Below are positions 38,761 through 44,092 of a stretch of 57,957 bases of DNA, piece after piece (the stretch's first letter is position 1; the number at the start of each line of letters is the position of its first letter). The notes beneath the pieces were generated by a model, which did no database searches, had not been told where the DNA came from, and saw only the letters and a list, made by a program, of their open reading frames with translations. This DNA comes from a virus. The translations under genes were made by a program, and so were the position numbers. The DNA lies in the IMG/VR virus record IMGVR_UViG_3300035698_006647, positions 1 through 57,957 of that record. One strand, given 5' to 3'.

Positions 38761-39735
38761 ATGCTAATTGGACACACAGATGAAACTTCATACAGCCTTT
38801 ACCCAAGTCAACACCCATGGGCAAGAGAGCTATACGACCAAGCAGTAGCGAACACGTGGTTCCCCCACGAAATTCCTTTGAAAGAGGATCTTATTGATTT
38901 TGAAAATATGACAGTTGACGAGCGTCATGCAATAGAGTTCATAATGTCTTTCTTCAACCCAGCAGAACTCATTGTAAACAGAACACTTGCTCTAGGAGTA
39001 TACCCATACCTTACAGCACCTGAGTGTCATCTGTACCTTGCAAAACAAATGTGGGAAGAAGCGAACCACTGCGTTTCATTCGAATATGTTCTTGAAACAT
39101 TTCCGTTTGATCGTGAAAAGATCTATGGCCACCACAACAACGTACCAGAAATGATAGCTAAAGAAGCTTACCTGAAACGTTATCTAGACCCTGTGATTGG
39201 TGACGGAGTTGACATCACCACAGTTGAAGGAAAGCAGGCGTTCATACGTAACCTTGTTGCAATCAACATAGTTACAGAAGGTATCTGGTTTTACTCAGGA
39301 TTCATGGTAATGCTCTCATTCCGTCAGCGAAACAAGCTTCGAAACTTTGGATCAATGATTAACTGGGTACTTCGAGATGAAAGTCTTCACCTCAAGTTTG
39401 GAATGACACTCATTCTTACAGTGCTTGATGAAAACAAGGACATTGTGACAGACGAGTTTGCAGAAGAAATTCAAGCAATGATTGTGGAAGGAGTGGAACT
39501 TGAAACTGCGTACAACAAGGTACTGTTTCCAAACGGTATTCTAGGACTCAATGCAGACTATGTAAACCAGTACGTAAAGTATGTAGCGGATCGTAGATTC
39601 GAAGAACTCGGGTTTGAACCACACTACAACGTGACTAACCCTGCAAAGTGGATGACTACCTCTACAGATGTGTATGAACTAGTTAACTTCTTTGAACAGC
39701 AAAATACCTCGTATGAGGTAAACGCTAAGGCGTAA
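38761..39735 (+). CDS. nrdB: class I ribonucleotide reductase small subunit, probable subclass Ic
   Basis: 324 aa. Metal ligands in order: E69 (FFNPAELIV), E100 and H103 (WEEANHC), then Glu in VTEGIWFYSGF and the ExxH in LRDESLHLKFG. The residue four after H103, where the radical Tyr sits in class Ia/Ib (E. coli Y122), is F107. The first ligand is Glu rather than Asp. Both changes are seen in the Chlamydia trachomatis Mn/Fe subclass Ic. It makes dNTPs with a large subunit not in this window (host or phage NrdA). Confidence 0.85.
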   Translation: MLIGHTDETSYSLYPSQHPWARELYDQAVANTWFPHEIPLKEDLIDFENMTVDERHAIEFIMSFFNPAELIVNRTLALGVYPYLTAPECHLYLAKQMWEEANHCVSFEYVLETFPFDREKIYGHHNNVPEMIAKEAYLKRYLDPVIGDGVDITTVEGKQAFIRNLVAINIVTEGIWFYSGFMVMLSFRQRNKLRNFGSMINWVLRDESLHLKFGMTLILTVLDENKDIVTDEFAEEIQAMIVEGVELETAYNKVLFPNGILGLNADYVNQYVKYVADRRFEELGFEPHYNVTNPAKWMTTSTDVYELVNFFEQQNTSYEVNAKA

Positions 39736-39767
39736 CGGTTCACTGGCAACTGACAGGTTGCCGACAT

Positions 39768-39839
39768 GGAGGCATAGTGTAACGGACAACATGTAGGTCT
39801 TCGAAACCTGAGATCCTGGTTCGAATCCAGGTGCCTCCA
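39768..39839 (+). tRNA. tRNA-Arg(TCG)
   Basis: Acceptor GGAGGCA/TGCCTCC, discriminator A. Anticodon arm TAGGT-CTTCGAA-ACCTG, T arm CCTGG-TTCGAAT-CCAGG. Preceded by GGTTCACTGGCAACTGA (39737-39753), a near copy of the sequence before tRNA-Arg(TCT), followed here by a GGCAAC/GTTGCC hairpin. Confidence 0.85.
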
Positions 39840-39849
39840 CCTGACGTAA

Positions 39850-39858
39850 TGTTATAAT
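39850..39858 (+). promoter_or_regulatory. extended -10 promoter
   Basis: TAATGTTATAAT context: TGTTATAAT is an extended -10 (TG-N-TATAAT) with TATAAT at 39853-39858. The same TAATGTTATAAT string occurs before the glutaredoxin gene. No good -35. Confidence 0.45.
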
Positions 39859-39886
39859 AACTATCTTAGCAAGTAACTTATTCTAT

Positions 39887-40027
39887 ATGCCAGAAGAACT
39901 TACACAGGAACAAATTGAGCAGAACAAGGAGGAATCTCTTAGAAATAGAGCAGCCGCTGACAAGCAGGCTGAGGAGTTCGGTCATAACGATCCCAGCACA
40001 GACTTTGTTTGTGACAGCTGCCAATAG
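39887..40027 (+). CDS. small acidic protein (46 aa)
   Basis: ATG 29 nt after the TATAAT box, TAG end. Glu-rich helix (MPEELTQEQIEQNKEESL), then a C-terminal FVCDSC pair. Unknown function. It lies between two tRNAs. Confidence 0.45.
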   Translation: MPEELTQEQIEQNKEESLRNRAAADKQAEEFGHNDPSTDFVCDSCQ

Positions 40028-40037
40028 GCAGTTACCT

Positions 40038-40121
40038 GCTAGCATGGCATGAGTGGTCAATGGCACTGGGCTGTAAACTCAGCGACTTCGGTCTACGCAG
40101 GTTCGAATCCTGCTGCTAGCA
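40038..40121 (+). tRNA. tRNA-Tyr(GTA)
   Basis: Acceptor GCTAGCA/TGCTAGC, discriminator A. Anticodon loop CTGTAAA. Long variable arm containing a GACTTCGGTC hairpin, as for bacterial Tyr. T arm GCAGG-TTCGAAT-CCTGC. Confidence 0.87.
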
Positions 40122-40127
40122 CAACAT

Positions 40128-40202
40128 GGTGGGTATAGTGTAATGGTCGCACTTCAGATTGTGATTCTGACAGTTCGGGATCATTCCCCGATTCCCACCC
40201 CA
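40128..40202 (+). tRNA. tRNA-His(GTG) with inverted T-loop identities
   Basis: Extra G-1 (40128) opposite C73, acceptor GTGGGTA/TTCCCAC with one T-T mismatch, encoded CCA. Anticodon arm TCAGA-TTGTGAT-TCTGA. T arm TCGGG-ATCATTC-CCCGA: A54 and T58 instead of T54 and A58. Confidence 0.82.
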
Positions 40203-40203
40203 T

Positions 40204-40275
40204 GGCGCCGTGGTAAAATGGTTAATACGCAGGATTTTCATTCCTGAGTTCGCAGTTCAATTCTGCGTGGCGTCA
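40204..40275 (+). tRNA. tRNA-Glu(TTC)
   Basis: Acceptor GGCGCCG/TGGCGTC (with wobbles), discriminator A, CA. Anticodon arm CAGGA-TTTTCAT-TCCTG, T arm CGCAG-TTCAATT-CTGCG. Confidence 0.85.
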
Positions 40276-40303
40276 CAACATAAGAGCTGAACACATAGGT
40301 AAT

Positions 40304-40335
40304 AAAAAAGGCCCAACTCGCTAAGAAGGGCTCTT
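40304..40335 (-). terminator. terminator for the small minus-strand operon
   Basis: GCCC/GGGC stem (40311-40314 with 40328-40331) with a run of six T on the minus strand. It closes the two small minus-strand genes and shields the tRNAs. Confidence 0.6.
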
Positions 40336-40342
40336 TGTGTTA

Positions 40343-40465
40343 TCAGAATGTTACCACTACAACGCCTACACCAATTAGGAGCATGCATATAGCACCGTAA
40401 TACATTTCTGAAAAGGTTAACAAGATGATAGAGCAAACACATAATATAACTAATCCAAGTTCCAT
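40343..40465 (-). CDS. small membrane protein (40 aa)
   Basis: Minus-strand ATG 40465, TGA end. Almost entirely hydrophobic: LVILCVCSIILLTF and AICMLLIGVGVVVVTF, so one hairpin or two short spans. It overlaps the 3' end of the upstream gene by 16 nt. Could be a small toxin-like or holin-like peptide; no proof. Confidence 0.45.
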   Translation of the reverse strand: MELGLVILCVCSIILLTFSEMYYGAICMLLIGVGVVVVTF

Positions 40466-40623
40466 GGGTCTCTTCCCTTGGGGATGTTAGTTGTGGCGTC
40501 TGCACGGTCTACGTTGACAGTGTCATCTTCGGTGTTGACAAGCTCTGGATAGAGAGTGTCCTCTTTACTAGTGATGTCTTGTTCAAAACTAGACTTGCGG
40601 GGTGTCATATCTTTTATGTCCAT
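40450..40623 (-). CDS. small acidic protein (57 aa)
   Basis: Minus-strand ATG 40623 lies about 10 nt after an ATTATA/TATAAT box (40634-40639), so its mRNA is nearly leaderless. Acidic (DITSKEDTLYPELVNTEDDT), ends RDPWNLD. Followed by a small membrane protein. An island of two minus-strand genes inside a plus-strand region. Confidence 0.5.
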   Translation of the reverse strand: MDIKDMTPRKSSFEQDITSKEDTLYPELVNTEDDTVNVDRADATTNIPKGRDPWNLD

Positions 40624-40630
40624 ATCATTA

Positions 40631-40666
40631 GTTATTATATACTAGACACAATGGTATATAATAAAC
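40631..40666. promoter_or_regulatory. divergent promoters in an inverted repeat
   Basis: TTATTATATAC (40632-40642) and GTATATAATAA (40654-40664) are perfect inverted copies separated by 11 nt. Each arm holds a TATAAT-type box: minus strand at 40639-40634, plus strand at 40657-40662. The dyad may also bind a regulator. Confidence 0.55.
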
Positions 40667-40669
40667 ATA

Positions 40670-40832
40670 GGAGAGTACGCTCTTCAGTGCCGACTCAGGT
40701 CCGCTACCGAATTGGCAAACAACGTGAGTCTTGAATTGACCCACATAACCTGTAGAAAGGAGACAATATCTGATTCTTAACTGAATCCCATAAAGAACCA
40801 TTTGCCGCTGGGTATAGCATTGATGGTTCTTT
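40670..40832 (+). ncRNA. candidate small RNA between promoter and terminator
   Basis: Begins after the plus TATAAT box (40657-40662) and ends in a strong terminator: AAAGAACCAT (40792-40801) pairs with ATGGTTCTTT (40823-40832), then T. No ORF starts downstream of the predicted transcription start. Internal inverted repeats: GAGAG/CTCTT and GACTC/GAGTC. Target unknown. Confidence 0.5.
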
Positions 40833-40843
40833 TTTTTGAGAGA

Positions 40844-40889
40844 GTTGTTAACAGGTATCAGTTTACACAATGCCTATCTTTGTTATAAT
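40844..40889 (+). promoter_or_regulatory. phage promoter module
   Basis: GTTGTTAACAGG at 40844-40855, TTTACA at 40862-40867 in the place of TGTACA, TATAAT at 40884-40889 (16-nt spacer). First gene at 40903. Confidence 0.65.
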
Positions 40890-40902
40890 AGGAAAGGAAG
40901 CC

Positions 40903-41004
40903 ATGGACATATATGCACTACCAGAGATACAAGACGAAGACGTCAAAGAGCTAATTGAGTCAGACGTTCACAAAGGTGACTACCACAGTCTAGCGTTACT
41001 ATGA
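40903..41004 (+). CDS. tiny acidic protein (33 aa)
   Basis: ATG 14 nt after the TATAAT box; ends TGA in an ATGA overlap with the next gene. Sequence MDIYALPEIQDEDVKELIES then DVHKGDYHSLALL. Unknown. Confidence 0.45.
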   Translation: MDIYALPEIQDEDVKELIESDVHKGDYHSLALL

Positions 41005-41180
41005 TACCGCGACTAACCTATGCTGAAAGAAAGGCACTCCAACTTGCAAATTGTGCAAGAAACAACCACAAAATACTCGGTGGAAAGTGCTTGGAGTGTG
41101 ACCTTAGATTCATAAAGCCCAAGAAGCAAACAACGACCCTACCTAAGGGTAACTCCTCAGGAGTCCAGGAGTCTCGTTGA
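41001..41180 (+). CDS. small basic CxxC protein (59 aa)
   Basis: Starts in an ATGA overlap. Basic, with one CLECD motif (half a zinc ribbon). Its 3' end lies within the terminator hairpin at 41170-41199. Unknown. Confidence 0.4.
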   Translation: MIPRLTYAERKALQLANCARNNHKILGGKCLECDLRFIKPKKQTTTLPKGNSSGVQESR

Positions 41181-41199
41181 AATACACGAGGCTTCTTTT
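41170..41199 (+). terminator. rho-independent terminator
   Basis: AGTCTCGT pairs with ACGAGGCT around TGAAATAC, followed by seven T. Confidence 0.75.
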
Positions 41200-41208
41200 T
41201 TTCTGGTT

Positions 41209-41469
41209 ATGAAAACCAACAACTTATCAATCTATCGTACTATCATGACAAGACAGCAAACAATGTGGGCATGGGTGGACAAATCAGACACCAACAGCAA
41301 AGGTATCATTTTCGTAGATGAAACAAAACTGGCGGTTAGCAAGATGCGTGCATCAGTAGTTGCAAAACTGAAAGCAGCTGACACACCAGGTGGAAAAGAT
41401 ACACAGGAGATGAGGACACTTTGTAAATCTTCAGTTATTCAAAAAGTCACAGTAACCTACACAACATAA
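41209..41469 (+). CDS. hypothetical protein (86 aa)
   Basis: ATG 41209 or 41245. From the second start it reads MTRQQTMWAWVDKSDTNSKG and then VDETKLAVSKMRASVVAKLK. No family. It lies right after a terminator, so it must have its own weak promoter or depend on readthrough. Confidence 0.45.
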   Translation: MKTNNLSIYRTIMTRQQTMWAWVDKSDTNSKGIIFVDETKLAVSKMRASVVAKLKAADTPGGKDTQEMRTLCKSSVIQKVTVTYTT

Positions 41470-41470
41470 T

Positions 41471-41665
41471 ATGTTCGGATCTATATTGCATGAGTTGTAC
41501 AAAAGAAAGATATTGCTTGCTTCAGACACACAAACCACGGAAGACAAGGCTTTGCAGATAATAGAAGAGCTAACATCGGACAAGCGAGTTGACACACTAG
41601 CTGCCATAACCATGGTAGAATCACTTGTTTCGTCCATGCGAGTGCCTCATGGCAGCAACAAATAA
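41471..41665 (+). CDS. hypothetical protein (64 aa)
   Basis: One base after the previous stop. Helical protein (FGSILHELYKRKILL, KALQIIEELTSDKRVD). No family recognised. Confidence 0.45.
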   Translation: MFGSILHELYKRKILLASDTQTTEDKALQIIEELTSDKRVDTLAAITMVESLVSSMRVPHGSNK

Positions 41666-41691
41666 CAGTTTATACAGTAACTAACCTTTAC

Positions 41692-42078
41692 ATGATTTTC
41701 AAAAGAAACAACGACCTAGTGCAGTCCTTAGAAGATACCAAATTGCATGTTATACAACTACAGCGCGATATTGCTTCTCTTAGTCATGACCGTGCAATAG
41801 AGTTGAAGGACCTTCATGCATCTCATAAACGAGAAGTGGACAGACTAATGTTTGAAGCTGAGTTTGCAGATAACACTGAAATCAAAGAACTTAGGAAAAC
41901 CTTTACTGAACTTGACAAGGCTTACGGAATCCTAACCAAGGAAAACGACATGCATAAACAAATACTTGAATTAGACGCAGACATCATAGATGTTAAGACT
42001 TTGATTTCTGAGCTAATGGCTAAACTCCCTACAGTTAACATTTCAGGTCTGCTTGCTCAACCAGCAGATAAGAAATAA
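41692..42078 (+). CDS. coiled-coil protein (128 aa)
   Basis: Nearly continuous coiled coil with heptads (VQSLEDTKLHVIQLQRDIAS, IKELRKTFTELDKAYGILTK). No enzyme motif. Possibly an oligomeric scaffold or anti-host protein; unknown. Confidence 0.5.
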   Translation: MIFKRNNDLVQSLEDTKLHVIQLQRDIASLSHDRAIELKDLHASHKREVDRLMFEAEFADNTEIKELRKTFTELDKAYGILTKENDMHKQILELDADIIDVKTLISELMAKLPTVNISGLLAQPADKK

Positions 42079-42081
42079 CGC

Positions 42082-42501
42082 ATGTCTATGTATTCAGAGG
42101 ATTGCACACAGTCTGCATGGAGAGCTGCAAGGTCACTTGCAGATCAATACCAAGACTGGGAAATACGCTCACTCGAAAATACTGGTCTCATGAACCGAGG
42201 TGTGGCTGTTGTTAGAGTAATGCTCATAAACAAGATGGCCGACACGCATACCTACTTGACCATGTCTACAGGTGTTGCAAGGTGTCTTGAAGAAATGTTG
42301 GACCATGAACCTACTGCTTCTTATCAAACTCCTCCATACATGTGCATTGACACCACTGGCTTGCGTGGAAATGTAGGTATTACTTCCGATGACCACACCC
42401 GATTCCACATGACAAGGCAGCCAGTTGACGATACTGTGGATAGATACAAAGCAAGTCTTAGGAAAGTTACATCATATCGTAACAGCCAGAATAAGTTATA
42501 A
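42082..42501 (+). CDS. hypothetical protein (139 aa)
   Basis: Mixed protein with VAVVRVMLINKMADTHTYLT and a His/Arg-rich segment (DDHTRFHMTRQP). No family recognised. Three bases after the coiled-coil gene. Confidence 0.45.
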   Translation: MSMYSEDCTQSAWRAARSLADQYQDWEIRSLENTGLMNRGVAVVRVMLINKMADTHTYLTMSTGVARCLEEMLDHEPTASYQTPPYMCIDTTGLRGNVGITSDDHTRFHMTRQPVDDTVDRYKASLRKVTSYRNSQNKL

Positions 42502-42503
42502 TT

Positions 42504-42653
42504 ATGAAAGACGTGCTAAACTTTTACCTCGATAAAGACGCCCATCTCATTCTGGAAACAGAGGATGACTTCTTTAGACAAGGTGGTTGCCAGTCTTCCA
42601 GAACCTGGGAGCCAGTCGACGAAGATCAAGTTGACAAGAAGGAACCTGAATAA
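42504..42653 (+). CDS. small acidic protein (49 aa)
   Basis: ATG two bases after the previous stop, TAA end 11 nt before tRNA-Phe. Acidic (DVLNFYLDKDAHLILETEDD). Unknown. Confidence 0.45.
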   Translation: MKDVLNFYLDKDAHLILETEDDFFRQGGCQSSRTWEPVDEDQVDKKEPE

Positions 42654-42664
42654 GGTTCCAACTT

Positions 42665-42735
42665 GCTCCTGTAGCTCAATGGTAGAGCGTCCGTTTGAAG
42701 CACGGAAGACAACAGTTCGATTCTGTTCAAGAGCG
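42665..42735 (+). tRNA. tRNA-Phe(GAA)
   Basis: Acceptor GCTCCTG/CAAGAGC with one C-A mismatch. D arm GCTC/GAGC, anticodon arm TCCGT-TTGAAGC-ACGGA, T arm AACAG-TTCGATT-CTGTT. The discriminator reads G and no CCA is encoded, so it is slightly unusual. Confidence 0.78.
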
Positions 42736-42738
42736 CTA

Positions 42739-42748
42739 ATGTTATAAT
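42739..42748 (+). promoter_or_regulatory. extended -10 promoter giving a leaderless mRNA
   Basis: TGTTATAAT (TATAAT 42743-42748) right after tRNA-Phe. The ATG of the glutaredoxin-like gene is at 42755, exactly six bases after TATAAT. Confidence 0.55.
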
Positions 42749-42754
42749 CACACT

Positions 42755-42982
42755 ATGATAACAATATACACAACGCCAACATGCAAGTACTCAGACAAAG
42801 TCAGAAGGCTGTTGGAGGATGCAGGCAAGGACTACAAGATATGTAACGTGCTCATGGATCCTGCAGCGAGGGACCACTTAATAGACAAAACAGGTGAGGT
42901 GTTTGCACCAACCATAGAAGTAGACGGACAGTTCTTAGTAGGCTTCATTAAGTCAGATGTACAACGCATGCTAAATGTGTAA
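42755..42982 (+). CDS. glutaredoxin-like protein (75 aa)
   Basis: Thioredoxin fold: MITIYTTPTCKYSDKVRRLL with an active-site CKYS (C10, Ser in place of the second Cys), cis-Pro in APTIEVDG, and FLVGF. The single Cys suggests a monothiol mechanism or a divergent reductant. It may reduce the ribonucleotide reductase. Confidence 0.75.
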   Translation: MITIYTTPTCKYSDKVRRLLEDAGKDYKICNVLMDPAARDHLIDKTGEVFAPTIEVDGQFLVGFIKSDVQRMLNV

Positions 42983-43037
42983 CCTCATTGTGAGGCAGAA
43001 CTACATACACGAGTTACACAAGCAATAGTGGCGTAAT

Positions 43038-43080
43038 AAAAAAGGTCTAGACGGTAATAATACTATCTAGATCCTTTTTT
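43038..43080. terminator. bidirectional terminator between early and late blocks
   Basis: AAAAAAGG (43038-43045) and TCTAGA (43046-43051) pair with TCTAGA (43066-43071) and CCTTTTTT (43073-43080), with one bulged T. A-run on one side and T-run on the other make it work on both strands, where convergent genes meet. Confidence 0.85.
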
Positions 43081-43092
43081 TATCTCTGAGGG

Positions 43093-43581
43093 TTATCCAC
43101 AGAGTCCTTGTTCATACGGCTTGTGTGACCATCCTCCTCCAAGACCATGCAGTTTTGAAGCGTTCCAGTCAGCAGTTCCGTATTTGCTCAGAACCCACAT
43201 TGTGAGTTCTATGTTATCGTTGGCATTGAGTTTCTGGCGTGAATGACCATGGCCCCAATACATACTCGAATAACTTGCCCATGTTGAATCGATATATTGA
43301 TACACTCCTCCTGCGGAGGATGTGCTGTTTCTTGCATCTGCCTTGAAATTACTTTCTGCACATGCAATATTCAACGCTAGACTTTGATCGACATTATGCT
43401 CAATGGCATATAGTCTGACACGGTCGTGATTTGTAAGATCAACATCTAGTGCGTCAGCAAGTTCTACTATATCCAGCGGCTGCTCTAATAGAGCAAGCAT
43501 AGATTCGACTTCAAACTTAACCTCAGGTTCATTAGATGCATGGGCTATCAGAGCGATACCCATTAAAGTCCATACAATCAC
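43093..43581 (-). CDS. lytic transglycosylase-type lysozyme with N-terminal signal/anchor
   Basis: 162 aa from GTG 43581 (or ATG 43563). Hydrophobic N-terminus (VWTLMGIALIAHAS) for export or anchoring. SLT-like core: ALNIACAESNFKADARN with catalytic Glu E76, then SAGGVYQYIDSTW and NIELTMWVLSKYG. It cleaves peptidoglycan. Last gene of the late operon, ending at the bidirectional terminator. Confidence 0.78.
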   Translation of the reverse strand: MIVWTLMGIALIAHASNEPEVKFEVESMLALLEQPLDIVELADALDVDLTNHDRVRLYAIEHNVDQSLALNIACAESNFKADARNSTSSAGGVYQYIDSTWASYSSMYWGHGHSRQKLNANDNIELTMWVLSKYGTADWNASKLHGLGGGWSHKPYEQGLCG

Positions 43582-43629
43582 TATTGTGAATATTAGTTTG
43601 TTGGAAATACACTTTGGTAAATGATAATC

Positions 43630-43944
43630 TTATCCGTGTGTCTTGGCTGATATGCCGACGGAGTTAAACGCTTTAGCGACAGTAGGAATAACAAGTGGCT
43701 GTAGGATCATTTTGTATGATGCTACCGCTACTGTTGCAGCAGTCAAAAATGACTGTCCGAAATCCTGCCATGAGACGAATTGAAACCCGTCTTGTATCAG
43801 AACTGCCACGACTACTGTAATAACTGCTGTACCTGCTCTTCGTGCAGAAGATGCACCAAGCGCTGGAATTAAAGCAAGAATACCTGACACCACTGCAGCT
43901 GCCATTCCGGCTACTTCAGGGGTCAATAGAGATGGTTCAATCAT
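43630..43944 (-). CDS. holin-like membrane protein (104 aa)
   Basis: Two or three hydrophobic segments (GMAAAVVSGILALIPALG, GTAVITVVVAVLIQDG, FLTAATVAVASYKMIL) and a short polar tail. Next to two lysozyme/amidase genes, so it is probably a holin or holin partner. It has its own promoter at 43984-44012. Confidence 0.55.
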   Translation of the reverse strand: MIEPSLLTPEVAGMAAAVVSGILALIPALGASSARRAGTAVITVVVAVLIQDGFQFVSWQDFGQSFLTAATVAVASYKMILQPLVIPTVAKAFNSVGISAKTHG

Positions 43945-43983
43945 AACGTACTTTGTTTAAGTGAATAATAACACCCATGATTG

Positions 43984-44012
43984 ATTATAACAAACATGAG
44001 TGAGATTGACAA
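43984..44012 (-). promoter_or_regulatory. sigma-70-like promoter on the minus strand
   Basis: Minus strand TTGTCA (44012-44007), 17-nt spacer, TATAAT (43989-43984). It lacks the GTTAACAGG box. It drives the last two lysis genes. Confidence 0.65.
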
Positions 44013-44092
44013 CAGATGCACAATAGAGGAGCGGTAAGAAAACAAACAAACAACCACTCCTCTGCTCTGCACCCGTTGCAGGTGCTCCTGTT

